A stretch of 64,000 nt of DNA from Terriglobus roseus (GCF_900105625.1 NZ_FNSD01000001.1:3720001-3784000), one strand, 5' to 3'; counted from the first letter of the stretch, positions 34,657-43,924 are shown. Notes: generated by a model not told the origin, from the sequence alone. Program-made: numbers and translations.

Positions 34657-35658
34657 CTACTGGACTGTTCCCAGCGGTTTTAGACGAGTCAGTTCCAGCG
34701 CGCAGGCGACTGCGGTGCGTGCGGTCAGCTTGAGATTGTCGGCGGTCATCCACAGGGCATACCGTGTGTTGTCCGCGGTGGGCTTCAGCTGCAGCAGAAC
34801 ACGCCCCTGGCCTGCGCTGCTGATGTTGCTTGGCGGCTCTTCGCCGGTGATGTCGATGTACTCAGAGGCCATTGCAGCCAGTAGAACGCCGGGTGCGAGC
34901 GGCTGATCAAACTCAAGAAACAGCGAGACGCCAAAGCCGTGGAAGACCGGTGCCTGGATCAGTTGCAGCACGGGCACCGGAAGATCGGCGGAAAGCGCCT
35001 GCAGATCGCGCAGGATACGGTCTTCGCTGGCGGCAATAGGGTTACGCGCGGCTTCGCCAAGTGTTGGCAGGAGGTTGAACGCGACCTGCGCGTCAAACTC
35101 TTCAGTCGGCACCGCCTGAAAGCTCAGCAGGTTGATGCTTTGCTGCTGCAGTTCATCAAGGGCAGCGCGACCATTTTCACTGGCAGGCTGCAATACCGTG
35201 GCTGCCGCATTCCGGAGTGCACCGGCCTTTGCGGCCAGGCCGAGTACGAGTGCCAGCATGGTCGCGACGGGGTGCGCAACGCGCACGGAGTTGGCCTCAA
35301 GGTCCAGCGGTTTGGAATCACCGACCAGCGGCGAACGTACGGGAGCGGTTGTATCGAAGCCGGAGCCAGTCACATCGACCACGGCAGCGCCCATCGCACG
35401 CGCGGTCTGGCCAAATTCGCGAAGCATCTTGGTGTCCGCGAAGATGGCTACGTCAAGGTTTTCAAGGGAGGCAGGTTCCAGCGTCTGCAGGAACGCGGCT
35501 TCGTCGCCGATGGCTTCCAGGGTTCCACCCGCTTCTTCTGTGTCCAGAAGGATGGTGTTGGCTGCAGCAAGCGGACTCTCGGCGATTTCATCGCCAATTT
35601 CCTTGCCCAGCAGGGAAGATGCGCCGACCACGGCGATGCGGTATTGAATCTTGTTCAT
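34657..35658 (-). CDS. Aspartate-semialdehyde dehydrogenase-like protein lacking the catalytic Cys
   Basis: The 333-residue protein has the Asd/ArgC fold. The nucleotide-binding start is YRIAVVGASSLLGKEI, VVDVTGSGFDTTAPVRS corresponds to the DNSSAFR region, and the C-terminal dimerisation domain has FHGFGVSLFLEFDQPL. In true enzymes the active-site Cys lies in a NCST-like motif, but here that position reads VRVAHPVATMLALVLG with no Cys. The protein is therefore probably not an active dehydrogenase and recalls E. coli Usg. It is monocistronic on the minus strand. Confidence 0.8.
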   Translation of the reverse strand: MNKIQYRIAVVGASSLLGKEIGDEIAESPLAAANTILLDTEEAGGTLEAIGDEAAFLQTLEPASLENLDVAIFADTKMLREFGQTARAMGAAVVDVTGSGFDTTAPVRSPLVGDSKPLDLEANSVRVAHPVATMLALVLGLAAKAGALRNAAATVLQPASENGRAALDELQQQSINLLSFQAVPTEEFDAQVAFNLLPTLGEAARNPIAASEDRILRDLQALSADLPVPVLQLIQAPVFHGFGVSLFLEFDQPLAPGVLLAAMASEYIDITGEEPPSNISSAGQGRVLLQLKPTADNTRYALWMTADNLKLTARTAVACALELTRLKPLGTVQ

Positions 35659-35774
35659 AGCTATCTCTGATGCGGCGGTGCCGCGGCTGATGCAAGGTTA
35701 CGCCTGCAGTGGATGGAGCAGTGCGCTGGGTGATATCCAACAGGCGCGCATATCTTTCGCTGGTGCGGGCTTCT

Positions 35775-36629
35775 CTATACCTGGCTGGTGTTCGGCATCG
35801 GCATGCCAAGGCGTCTCGCGCGCCGTGACTGTGCAGCGTACATCAGCCGTGCGCCCATACCACTGACCATATAGGCAAGGGCCATCGAGATCAGCAGGTA
35901 CTCCGAAAACTCTGCCAGCAGAACTCCGAGCAGGACAAGAACGACGAGGATGCGCGTGGGCTGCTTGTCGACCAGCGTGATCTCTTTCCCGCTCCAGAAA
36001 CGCCACCGGCTGACCATCAGAAAGCCGGTGAATAGCAGCAATGCAAGCCAAACCAGGGCGATCCATGGATTGTCGATGGGCGAGCCATTGAAGCAGTGCA
36101 CCACGCTCCCAACAACACCAGCTGCAGCGGGAATGGGCATACCGACAAAGTAGCGCCGGCCGGGGCGGCCCGGATTGCTTGGCTTAGGGTTCACCGTGAC
36201 ATTGAAGCGCGCGAGCCGGCATGCGCCGCAGATGAGGAAGAGGAATGCCGCAACCAGGCCGAACTCGATCAGGCGTGCATGCAGGCGCGCATTCGCCAGC
36301 GCCGGCAGCATCCGAAAGCCCCAGGTATAAGCGAGGATCGCGGGCGCAACACCGAAGGTGATGACGTCGGCGAGCGAATCGAGCTCGCGTCCGAAGTCGC
36401 TCTCCGTGTTGGTCATGCGTGCGATGCGGCCGTCGAGCGCGTCAAAGGGCAGCGCGAAGATGATGGCGAGCGCGGCCCGATCAAACGGAGCATGATCGGC
36501 CGTGGAAGCCTGCATGCTCTGCGCGATGGCGTAAAAGCCCAGCGCAATATTGCCGCCCGTAAAGATGGATGGCAGGACGTAGAGCCCACGGCGTGGTCGC
36601 TTACGGGGCGGCACGGGGGTATTGCCCAC
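35775..36629 (-). CDS. pssA: CDP-diacylglycerol--serine O-phosphatidyltransferase
   Basis: PssA makes phosphatidylserine from CDP-diacylglycerol and serine in the inner membrane. The CDP-alcohol phosphotransferase signature DGRIARMTNTESDFGRELDS (DG-x2-AR-x8-G-x3-D), followed by LAD, is intact, and several membrane segments follow. I chose GTG 36629, one base after the psd stop codon, with GAGG upstream. This gives 284 residues starting with the basic VPPRKRPRRGLYVLPS segment. A longer GTG frame from 36737 would overlap psd by about 100 bases. The psd-pssA pair supplies phosphatidylethanolamine. Confidence 0.88.
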   Translation of the reverse strand: MGNTPVPPRKRPRRGLYVLPSIFTGGNIALGFYAIAQSMQASTADHAPFDRAALAIIFALPFDALDGRIARMTNTESDFGRELDSLADVITFGVAPAILAYTWGFRMLPALANARLHARLIEFGLVAAFLFLICGACRLARFNVTVNPKPSNPGRPGRRYFVGMPIPAAAGVVGSVVHCFNGSPIDNPWIALVWLALLLFTGFLMVSRWRFWSGKEITLVDKQPTRILVVLVLLGVLLAEFSEYLLISMALAYMVSGMGARLMYAAQSRRARRLGMPMPNTSQV

Positions 36630-36630
36630 G

Positions 36631-37293
36631 TTATGCCTCGGCAACAGCGGCCGATGATCCGTCGTCGCAGGCGGAGTTTTGGGGAACAACTGCGAGGATG
36701 GAGCTGCCGCCACGCACGCGGTCGCCGCGGCGAACACGGAGATTCGCGTCCGCGGGCATCAGCACATCGACACGCGATCCGAACTTGATCAGGCCGAAGC
36801 GCTGTCCGCGCTGAAGGCGGTCGCCCGGCTTGACGGTGCAGACAATACGGCGTGCCAGCAAGCCGGCGATCTGCTTCACCTGGACGGAGCAATCGCCGTG
36901 TTCAATGACGACCACGTTCTGCTCATTCAGCACATTACTGTCTGCACGCATGGCGTTCAGGAAGAGGCCGTGCTTGTGATTCACGGACGTTACCGTGCCC
37001 TCGATGGGGGAACGATTCACGTGCACATCGAAGACGTTCAGGAAGATGCTGATGCGCAGACGGCTGCCGTCGGGCGTTTCGATCCACTCGGCTTCCGTGA
37101 CCTTTCCGTCTCCGGGCGAGACGATCTCGCCGGGGCCGGTAGGGATGCGGCGCGCAGGATCACGGAAGAACCATAGAAAGAAGACCGCCAGGATGAGCGG
37201 TATCACGCCGATGCCCTTAGAGCCGGTGAGTTGCCACAGCAGAACAGCAACTACGATCAGGCCAAGCGCGTAAAAATATCCGTCACGAACCAT
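36631..37293 (-). CDS. psd: Phosphatidylserine decarboxylase proenzyme (short form)
   Basis: Psd converts phosphatidylserine to phosphatidylethanolamine using a pyruvoyl group made by self-cleavage. The 220-residue product is the short form. It has an N-terminal membrane segment ([15 protein letters not shown]), [16 protein letters not shown], and the cleavage motif [10 protein letters not shown], where the Ser becomes the pyruvoyl group. It precedes pssA with a one-base gap, indicating tight coupling. Confidence 0.94.
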   Translation of the reverse strand: MVRDGYFYALGLIVVAVLLWQLTGSKGIGVIPLILAVFFLWFFRDPARRIPTGPGEIVSPGDGKVTEAEWIETPDGSRLRISIFLNVFDVHVNRSPIEGTVTSVNHKHGLFLNAMRADSNVLNEQNVVVIEHGDCSVQVKQIAGLLARRIVCTVKPGDRLQRGQRFGLIKFGSRVDVLMPADANLRVRRGDRVRGGSSILAVVPQNSACDDGSSAAVAEA

Positions 37294-37336
37294 ACAGCGG
37301 TAATCATACCGCTTCCGGGCAGCAGAATTGCCCGCG

Positions 37337-37888
37337 TCATAGCCTGGGCAGTGCCTTTGGCTGGATTACCAAGCGAGATGTTGGTGCGGTAGCGGCAACG
37401 ATCTCTCTTTCCATGCAAATCGCGTCTTCCCGCGGATTTGCGTAATAGGCGGTGCGTGTGGCGACATCGACAAAACCGTGGCTGCGATAGAGGCGGATCG
37501 CCGGATGATTGGACACACGCACCTCCAGCCGGATGACTGCGGCCAGTTCTCCGGAGGTTGGCAGCGAGGTCAGCCAATCGGTGGCGGCCTGCAGCAGGGC
37601 AGCGCCTGCTCCCTTGCCTCGATGGTCCGGATCCACTGCAATGCTCTCCAGTTCGGCGTCGATTGGGTAGACGGATACGAGCGCGGAGATGACTGCAAAG
37701 CCGATGACCTGCTGCTTCAGCGTGGTGAGTTCCGCAAGGAGGACCGTTCGCCGCACGGTAGCGGTTGAAGAAGTGGCAATTGACTCGCCGAACTGCTCGG
37801 TCGTCCAATGCGGCGCGGTGGGGCTGGCGAGAGTGATTCGCTGGACAGCGGGTATGTCCTCGGCGGTTGCCGGCCGGATGCGGATCAT
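37337..37888 (-). CDS. rimI: Ribosomal-protein-alanine N-acetyltransferase RimI-like GNAT
   Basis: This GNAT enzyme of 183 residues probably acetylates a protein N-terminus. Motif A is [20 protein letters not shown], and motif B is [19 protein letters not shown], followed by the RimI-typical [19 protein letters not shown] 37888 overlaps the tsaB stop by four bases (ATGA). The tsaB-rimI pairing is conserved in many bacteria and supports the call; the actual substrate may differ. A longer upstream frame overlapping tsaB is rejected. Confidence 0.9.
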   Translation of the reverse strand: MIRIRPATAEDIPAVQRITLASPTAPHWTTEQFGESIATSSTATVRRTVLLAELTTLKQQVIGFAVISALVSVYPIDAELESIAVDPDHRGKGAGAALLQAATDWLTSLPTSGELAAVIRLEVRVSNHPAIRLYRSHGFVDVATRTAYYANPREDAICMEREIVAATAPTSRLVIQPKALPRL

Positions 37889-38547
37889 GCCGACAGTGCA
37901 GCGGCGCGGAGACGGTGAAGTTCCGCGTCCGGAATGCGAAGGTAGTTGGCGTCGAGCAGTGCTGTATCCGCGAAGGTGCCCCGGTTGAGCATCGCCGCGG
38001 CGAGTGGTAATGCCTGCCGCACGCCTACCGGTGGTACGGCCAGGGCTCGTGGGCAGAGTGTCGCGAGCCGTTCTTCCATGACAATCACCGCCTGTCCCTC
38101 GGCCTCTTCCAGTGCGCATTCCCCCGTAATCATGGCTTCGTCAGTACACACGCCATCACGATAGAGGCCGCGGAAGATGTCTCCACGGCCCGCATCGAGC
38201 CACGCTCGGACGTTGCCGCTTGCGGGGGCTTGCGCTGCCAGAACAGCAAGACGGCTGATGGCGATGAGCGGCTTGTCGAGTGCTTCTGCTAATCCCTTTG
38301 CTGCGGCCAGACCAATACGGACACCGGTAAAGGAACCGGGGCCATTCACCACGGCAACGGCATCGATCGCCGCGGGTTTCACAGAAGCCAGGGCAAGCAC
38401 GTCGGCCAGCGCGGACATCAGCAGTTCCTGCGTCTCGCGGCCGGGCAGCTCGCGTTCTGCGAGGACTGTTGCAGCACTGTGACCGACATGGGCGACAGCG
38501 ATGCCGCCGCCGGCACCACAGGTATCGATCAGGAGCAGGGTCTGCAT
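37885..38547 (-). CDS. tsaB: tRNA t6A synthesis protein TsaB
   Basis: TsaB (YeaZ) is the non-catalytic scaffold of the TsaBDE complex that makes t6A37 in tRNA. The 220-residue product has the ASKHA fold start LLLIDTCGAGGGIAVA and the TsaB hallmark NGPGSFTGVRIGLAAAKGLA, followed by a variable C-terminal half. ATG 38547 was chosen because the sequence upstream lacks similarity. It overlaps rimI by four bases. tsaE is at 17934-18371. Confidence 0.94.
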   Translation of the reverse strand: MQTLLLIDTCGAGGGIAVAHVGHSAATVLAERELPGRETQELLMSALADVLALASVKPAAIDAVAVVNGPGSFTGVRIGLAAAKGLAEALDKPLIAISRLAVLAAQAPASGNVRAWLDAGRGDIFRGLYRDGVCTDEAMITGECALEEAEGQAVIVMEERLATLCPRALAVPPVGVRQALPLAAAMLNRGTFADTALLDANYLRIPDAELHRLRAAALSA

Positions 38548-38883
38548 CGTTTCGATGATACGTCTCGCGCGACCCGCGCCCAACACGACGCGGCCAGTAG
38601 ATTCCCCGGTCAATTTTCCGTGCGGTGGGAACTTCGAGGGCTCGCGTTGCGTCAACCTGTCGTCCCCGAAACGCGCCAACCGATTTGCTTGACAATCGTT
38701 CGCCGCCAATGGGATAAGTAGTGCGCTTCCAAACGAGCAGCGAAAGTGTGGCGTTTGCACAGTATTTGTGCGATCTGGCACGCAAAAGACGGGCTGACGG
38801 ATGGATGGAGCGGGCATTTATGAGACGTCTCAGAATGCAGGCTCCGAACTGAATTTACTTGCGGTACGAGAGAGGTCATCTGC
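38548..38883 (+). promoter_or_regulatory. 336-bp intergenic region with a sigma70-like promoter upstream of the propeller genes
   Basis: No reading frame is convincing. TTGACA at 38689-38694 is followed after 17 bases by GGATAA (38712-38717), or after 18 bases by GATAAG. This is a plausible housekeeping promoter pointing towards the PQQ-like gene that starts 170 bases downstream at 38884. GAGAGG at about 38870 serves as its ribosome site. The other strand holds the upstream region of tsaB. The promoter call is by eye only. Confidence 0.4.
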
Positions 38884-40431
38884 ATGCAGAAGAAAGTGTT
38901 GTGGTCGCTCTGTGTGGCGGCCGGATCCTGCGCCTGTGTCTGGGCTGCCAACTGGCCCAGCGTGGGTGGCAATCCGCAGCGAGACGGCTACGTCAATCCG
39001 GAGACACACATCTCCGCGGCCAATGCCAAGGACGTCAAGCAGCTCTACAAACACAAGTTCGAAACGAAGGGCATCGCCACCTCGACCATCGACCTTGAGC
39101 GCATCATCGGCATCACCGGTTTCCATGAGCTGTTGTGGACGGGCTCTTCTGCCGGCGATGTCTGGGTGACAGACGCAGACCTGGCCTACGACTTCAAGCA
39201 TGTAACCCTGCCCACGAAGGGCGCGGTCAAGACCTCGGCCATGTGCCCCGGTGGCATGACGGCGCCGCCGCTTCTAACCGGCGGCAGCACCGTGGGACGT
39301 TTCGGTGGTGGTGGCTTTGGCCGCGGCACCGTTGCTGTGACCTATGTGCTGGATGGCAACGGCACGCTGATTCCGCTGCGCCAGCAGGACGGCGACCCGA
39401 CCTACGTTCCCGGTCAGAAACTGGTACCTGCAGGCAGCAATGTCCCGGCGCTGAATATCTCCGCGGACGGCACGCTCTTCGCCGCGACGATCAACGGCTG
39501 TGGCGGCGCGGGCAACGGACTCTACGCTGCGAACTTCAAGGCGCCTGAGACCGAGAACGAGCCGAACAAGCCCTTCAAGTCTCCCGCCGTGTGGGGCAGC
39601 GTCGTCAGCTTCATGACGAACGGCGCTGGCTTTGCCGGTACTGGCAGCACGGCGATCGGCACGAAGAACGATTTCGTCGTTGGCACCGTTCCCGAAGGCA
39701 AGGGCGATGTCGCCGGCGCCTACAACGACACCGTGCTGAAGCTGGATCCGAAGACGCTGGAAGTGAAGGACTACTTCACACCCAGCGACAAGGAGCCGGC
39801 GTACAAGCCGGGCGCTGCTGGCGTTACGCCGGCTGTCTTCGCCGAGGGCGGTAAGGACTACGTGGTTGCGGGCGATCGCAACGGCAAGATCTACCTGCTG
39901 GATTCGACAGCACTGGGCGGCAGCGATCACCACACGCCGCTGGCCTCGACCGACGCGATCGTCGCTGCCGATGCTTCGGGCAGCAACGGTATCTTTGGGA
40001 CTTTTGCGACGTTCGCGGATACCGAGCATGGCAACACGCGCTGGCTGTTCGCGGCCGTACGTGGACCGATTGCCGCGAAGTTTGCGGGAGCGAACGGCGC
40101 ACTTGCCAACGGTGGCATTGTGGCCTTCAAGATCGACTTCAGCGGTGGACGTCCCAAGCTGGTTCCAGCGTGGAGCTCGCCGGACATGGTGGGCGCTTCC
40201 GGTCCGATCGTCGCGGGTGGCCTCGTCTATGGGCTCGCCTCGGGTTGGTCCGCCAAGGGGTCCAAGCCCGCGGTGCTGCACCTGCTGGATGCCGCGACCG
40301 GTAAGGCGCTGTACAGCAGCACGCCGGCCGCCACCTACTCCTCGCAGCCGCTTGCCTTTGCCAACGGCCACGCCTACTTCGTCACGCACGACAACACGCT
40401 GTATCAGTACGGCATTCCCGAGGAGAAGTAA
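38884..40431 (+). CDS. Secreted PQQ-like beta-propeller protein, first of a pair
   Basis: The 515-residue product has a signal peptide (MQKKVLWSLCVAAGSCACVWA). The mature region begins NWPSVGGNPQRDG, the usual start of PQQ-binding-like propellers, and contains blades such as GKIYLLDSTALGG, LHLLDAATGKALYSS and YFVTHDNTLYQYGIP. No quinoprotein active-site Asp/Cys-Cys pattern is evident. It may therefore be a structural or binding propeller (BamB-like fold) rather than an alcohol dehydrogenase. It is followed after three bases by a paralogue. Confidence 0.85.
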   Translation: MQKKVLWSLCVAAGSCACVWAANWPSVGGNPQRDGYVNPETHISAANAKDVKQLYKHKFETKGIATSTIDLERIIGITGFHELLWTGSSAGDVWVTDADLAYDFKHVTLPTKGAVKTSAMCPGGMTAPPLLTGGSTVGRFGGGGFGRGTVAVTYVLDGNGTLIPLRQQDGDPTYVPGQKLVPAGSNVPALNISADGTLFAATINGCGGAGNGLYAANFKAPETENEPNKPFKSPAVWGSVVSFMTNGAGFAGTGSTAIGTKNDFVVGTVPEGKGDVAGAYNDTVLKLDPKTLEVKDYFTPSDKEPAYKPGAAGVTPAVFAEGGKDYVVAGDRNGKIYLLDSTALGGSDHHTPLASTDAIVAADASGSNGIFGTFATFADTEHGNTRWLFAAVRGPIAAKFAGANGALANGGIVAFKIDFSGGRPKLVPAWSSPDMVGASGPIVAGGLVYGLASGWSAKGSKPAVLHLLDAATGKALYSSTPAATYSSQPLAFANGHAYFVTHDNTLYQYGIPEEK

Positions 40432-40434
40432 TCC

Positions 40435-42033
40435 ATGCTGAAGATTTCTACACGGAAGACATTGTCTGCACTGGCCAGCGCAGCCCTTTGCTGCAGCATG
40501 GCCGTCGCGCAGAACGGTAACTGGCTCACCTCCGGCGGAGACGTACAGCGCAGCGGCTGGAACAAGGACGAGAAGATCCTCAACAAGAGCAACGTTGGCA
40601 GCATGAAGCTGCTGTGGAAGACGAAGACGGATGTCTATCCGCACGGCCTGCATACGCTGATGGATCCGCTCGTGGTGCAGAACGTGCCCACGGCCAGCGG
40701 CCCCAAGGAGATGGTCTACATCCTTGGCGTAGGGGACACACTCTATGCCTTCGACGCAAAGGCCGGCACCATCGTGTGGCAGCAGAAGTTCAAGTACGAG
40801 GCGCTGCCGCCGATGCGTCCGCCAGAGGGTGCACCGCCGCGTCCCGCCCAAGTGCTGCCGACGGACACGCGTCACTACAACTTCCTGAACCCCGGTGGTA
40901 GCACGGACGTGCCCGTCATCGGTGAGCCGGATGCCAAGGGTGTGCGCCCCATCTATGTTCTCGATGGCGGCGGTAACCTGCACATCCTGAGTGATGTGAC
41001 TGGCGAAGACCTGAAGCCGGTGATCAAGACTGGTGCCACGTCGAAGTTCGCTCTGCAGCTCTGGAACAACAGCATCATCTATGCGGGCCGCGGCGGTATC
41101 TACTCCGTCGACCTGGCAAGCGGCAAGGTCACGCCTTCGAAGGGCTTTGGTGGCGGCGGTGGTCTGTGGGGTCGCCGTGGACCGGTGATCACGTCGGACG
41201 GCGTCGTTTGGACGACGACGGGCGATGGTATCTACAACCCCAGCAAGCCGGACAATCTCGTGCTTGGCAACTCCGTTGTCGGCTTCGAGTTGAAGGACGG
41301 CGCGTGGATGGTGAAGGACTGGTTCACGCCGCCCAACTGGGACTGGCTGCGCCGTCGCGATCTGGATCCGAACAACACGCCGACCAGCTTCATGTTCAAC
41401 GGCAAGGAGTACATGGCCGCCTCAGGCAAGGAGTGCCGCCTGTACCTGCTGGACCCGAAGAACATGGGCGGACCGGATCACCATGAGCCGCTGCTGAAGA
41501 CGCCGCTGATCTGCAACGAAGCAGTCGACTTCGCCAGCGCGGGTAGCTGGGGTGCTGTGTCGTCGTACCTGGATGCGAAGGGAACGCGCTGGGTGCTGGT
41601 GCCCTTCTGGGGACCGAAGCACTCGGGCATCAAATTCCCGATTGAGAACACGCCCGCAACCAAGGAAGGTGGCGTGGCTGCCTTCAGGCTGGTCGACAAG
41701 GGTGGCAAGCCCGCGTACGAGCCGGTTTGGGTGTCTCGCGACATGTTCCGCGGCGAGCCGCCGATCGTTGCCAACGGTGTGGTCTACACCTGGGGCAGCG
41801 GCGACGACACGCAGCAGGTCTGGCCGGATATTGGTCTGAACTTCGACTCTTCGAACCGTGCTGCGCTGTCGAACCACGTCACCGTATACGCACTGGATGC
41901 GGAGACGGGTAAGGAGCTTTGGTCTTCGAAGGACACGATCACCAGCTTTAACCACTTCACTGGCATCACCGTCGCAAATGGCAAGGTTTACATGAGCAGC
42001 TACGACGGAAATGTTTATTGCTTTGGGTTGTAA
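40435..42033 (+). CDS. Secreted PQQ-like beta-propeller protein, second of a pair
   Basis: The 532-residue paralogue has a signal peptide (TLSALASAALCCSMAVAQ). Mature NGNWLTSGGDVQRSGWNKDE is the propeller start, and blades include YILGVGDTLYAFDAKAGTIV, GGGNLHILSDVTGEDL and VTVYALDAETGKELWSSKD. GAGGAG at the end of the first gene is its ribosome site, so the two are coupled. A terminator follows. The export signal is clear; the ligand or role is unknown. A decayed relative of this gene lies at about 45617-45795. Confidence 0.86.
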   Translation: MLKISTRKTLSALASAALCCSMAVAQNGNWLTSGGDVQRSGWNKDEKILNKSNVGSMKLLWKTKTDVYPHGLHTLMDPLVVQNVPTASGPKEMVYILGVGDTLYAFDAKAGTIVWQQKFKYEALPPMRPPEGAPPRPAQVLPTDTRHYNFLNPGGSTDVPVIGEPDAKGVRPIYVLDGGGNLHILSDVTGEDLKPVIKTGATSKFALQLWNNSIIYAGRGGIYSVDLASGKVTPSKGFGGGGGLWGRRGPVITSDGVVWTTTGDGIYNPSKPDNLVLGNSVVGFELKDGAWMVKDWFTPPNWDWLRRRDLDPNNTPTSFMFNGKEYMAASGKECRLYLLDPKNMGGPDHHEPLLKTPLICNEAVDFASAGSWGAVSSYLDAKGTRWVLVPFWGPKHSGIKFPIENTPATKEGGVAAFRLVDKGGKPAYEPVWVSRDMFRGEPPIVANGVVYTWGSGDDTQQVWPDIGLNFDSSNRAALSNHVTVYALDAETGKELWSSKDTITSFNHFTGITVANGKVYMSSYDGNVYCFGL

Positions 42034-42056
42034 TTTTTTGACCACTTACAACGAGA

Positions 42057-42087
42057 ACGGCCCGCGCTGTGCGCGGGCCGTTTGTTC
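42057..42087 (+). terminator. Intrinsic terminator after the propeller gene pair
   Basis: A perfect 11-bp stem, ACGGCCCGCGC (42057-42067) / GCGCGGGCCGT (42071-42081), with a TGT loop is followed by TTGTTCT. It lies 24 bases past the stop codon of the second propeller gene. Confidence 0.85.
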
Positions 42088-42311
42088 TGCAGGGATGAAG
42101 AGACGAGCATCCTAAGGCAGTGACCTCGGGACGCAGCCCCGGGCTCTCGCTCGGGGAGTGCGTTGGCCTGTAGGCAGGCGTTGAAGATCGGGTGCGCTTC
42201 GTCACCGGACACGAGAAAGGCCTGACCGCACCGGCTTGCTTTGTGTAGATCCCTGTCGGGGCCGAGTTGGCCTTGTAGCCTAACCCGGCCCCGGCGTTTC
42301 GTGGCCTGTTG

Positions 42312-43103
42312 CTAGACCCCCGAGATGGCTCCGCCATCAATCATGTAGTTTGCACTTGTCAGATAAGCCGCGGCTGGGGAGACAAGAAAGCCAACAAGCG
42401 AGGCGACCTCTTCCGGCTCCGCCATGCGGCCCATCGGTACGCCTCCGAATCGATCGCTCAGCGTCTTGTACATCTCGTTGGGCGTTGCGCCAGACGATGC
42501 GGCGAGGTGCTCCATGAACTGGATCATAGGTGCCGTTGCTACACCTCCTGGAGATACAGTGAGGACGCGCACACCCTTGCTGGCTACTTCATTCGCGAGT
42601 GCCTTGCTGTAAGAGTTCAACGCCGCCTTCGACACCGCGTACGCCATGTTGATCTCCCAAAGCGGAAGCTTGCCCGCGACGCTCGATATGTGGATGATGA
42701 CACCGCTCTTCTTCTCGATCATTCCCGGAAGCAACGCGCGATCGAGACGGACCGTGGTTAGCAAGTTCAACCTCAGCTCATCTTCCCAGTGCTCATCCGT
42801 GAGGGTACTGAACCCTCCTCCGGGTGCGGTCAGGCCGCCGACATTGTCAACGAGAATATCGACTCCGCCGAATTTCTCCGTCACTTCCTTCACCACGGCT
42901 GCAGTGCCTGCGGTAGTTGCCATATCCGCCACGATCAGGTGATGTTTTTGATCGCCTTCGGGGCTGGTGCGAGCCGTGATCACTACCGTGGCCCCGGCGT
43001 ACGCCAGACGGTCAGCGATCGCCTTTCCGATCCCCTTGGTGCCTCCCGTGATCAGAGCCGTTTTCCCTTCCAGAGTTAAGCCTTGCAGCAGCGAATCGGA
43101 CAT
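42312..43103 (-). CDS. Short-chain dehydrogenase/reductase
   Basis: The 263-residue classical SDR has the cofactor motif TGGTKGIGKAI, NVGG in place of the usual NAGG, Ser in IIHISSVAGKLP and the catalytic YAVSK, plus the SPGGVATAPM loop. It is probably an NAD(P)H-dependent oxidoreductase for a small carbonyl compound. The gene is the next one downstream of a TetR regulator on the same strand and shares a 17-bp upstream motif with it. It is therefore likely to be the regulator's target. Confidence 0.9.
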   Translation of the reverse strand: MSDSLLQGLTLEGKTALITGGTKGIGKAIADRLAYAGATVVITARTSPEGDQKHHLIVADMATTAGTAAVVKEVTEKFGGVDILVDNVGGLTAPGGGFSTLTDEHWEDELRLNLLTTVRLDRALLPGMIEKKSGVIIHISSVAGKLPLWEINMAYAVSKAALNSYSKALANEVASKGVRVLTVSPGGVATAPMIQFMEHLAASSGATPNEMYKTLSDRFGGVPMGRMAEPEEVASLVGFLVSPAAAYLTSANYMIDGGAISGV

Positions 43104-43120
43104 TTTGTTTCTCCTTTTTG

Positions 43121-43137
43121 AATCAATCGTTTCAGAA
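43121..43137. promoter_or_regulatory. Predicted TetR operator upstream of the SDR gene
   Basis: AATCAATCGTTTCAGAA lies 18-34 bases upstream of the SDR start (43103). It matches 14 of 17 positions of AATCATTCACTTCAGAA at 43792-43808 in front of the TetR gene; the mismatches fall in the centre. The surrounding TGAATCAATCGTTTCA is an imperfect palindrome. Confidence 0.5.
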
Positions 43138-43197
43138 TAGGGCGCACGAAACCGCGTCCGTGTTGTTCCCGAAGCGGATGCTTCAGAAATCGGCGAA

Positions 43198-43776
43198 TCA
43201 GCGTGAGAGCTGTTTGAACAGAAATCGAGCCATCCGCTGGATCTTTATGGGATCTCGATTGAGGATGAATGACTCGTGCCAGCCGATATAGCTGCTTAGC
43301 AGGTAGTCGGTCAGCACTTCTGGATCTTCGTCGGCGCTGATCTCACCCTTTTCCATGGCGCTGGTGAGGAGCAAGCAGAGGAAGCGATACATGGCATCGC
43401 TGTCATCCTTCAGGATGGCCTGGACGCGGATGTCGTCGGTTGCCACTTCGAAAGCAGCCTTGATGGCCATGCAGCTATGTGGGTTAGTCGTGATATTTGA
43501 CACTGCATCGTCGATGAAGATTTTGATGGTCTTCAACGGCGACCGGGAACTCGAAGCATGTTTCGCAATGTATTCCTTGCGGTCGTCCGTGTACCGCTGC
43601 ACGCAGCGAAGAAAGAGTGCGTGCTTATCCCCGATCGTGTTGTATAAGCTGCTTGGGTTGATCTTCATCGCATCGGTCAAATCGCGAAGCGAAGCGCCTT
43701 TGTAACCCTTCTCCCAAAACACCTCCATGGCAGTTCGGATCGCGCTTTCTTCATCGAATTCGACGTTCCTTGCCAT
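43198..43776 (-). CDS. TetR family transcriptional regulator
   Basis: The 192-residue protein has an N-terminal helix-turn-helix (AMEVFWEKGYKGASLRDLTD, then AMKINPSSLYNTIGDKHALF). The helical ligand-binding part is NAC-less and TetR_C-like, with IDDAVSNITTNPHSCMAIKAA. It is upstream of the SDR gene with a 94-bp gap on the same strand. Both genes carry a similar 17-bp motif just before their starts, which suggests autoregulation and control of the SDR. The upstream DNA is AT-richer than most of the window, which may indicate transfer. Confidence 0.92.
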   Translation of the reverse strand: MARNVEFDEESAIRTAMEVFWEKGYKGASLRDLTDAMKINPSSLYNTIGDKHALFLRCVQRYTDDRKEYIAKHASSSRSPLKTIKIFIDDAVSNITTNPHSCMAIKAAFEVATDDIRVQAILKDDSDAMYRFLCLLLTSAMEKGEISADEDPEVLTDYLLSSYIGWHESFILNRDPIKIQRMARFLFKQLSR

Positions 43777-43791
43777 ATCGATCCGATTTTA

Positions 43792-43808
43792 AATCATTCA
43801 CTTCAGAA
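43792..43808. promoter_or_regulatory. Predicted TetR operator upstream of its own gene
   Basis: AATCATTCACTTCAGAA lies 16-32 bases upstream of the TetR start (43776), at almost the same distance as the partner site before the SDR gene (18-34 bases). The flanks (TTTTA before it, GAACG after it) are partly shared as well. Confidence 0.5.
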
Positions 43809-43924
43809 CGCAATAGATCAGGTCACGCCGGTATCCAGCGCTCACGAATGGAATGCGCTGGATTTTTCGCGCTGTCGCCGATGCGCTCATTGAGGTTGGG
43901 TGACGGACTTGATTTGAGAGAGAT

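Noticed and set aside
39274-40983. Long minus-strand frame opposite the propeller genes.
   Set aside because: No motifs and an Arg/His-rich composition typical of antisense frames; the plus-strand genes have signal peptides and propeller blades.
42034-42311. Possible small gene in the spacer after the propeller pair.
   Set aside because: Only short frames without ribosome sites; the region holds a terminator and an inverted repeat (about CGGGGCCGAGTT / CCCGGCCCCGG).
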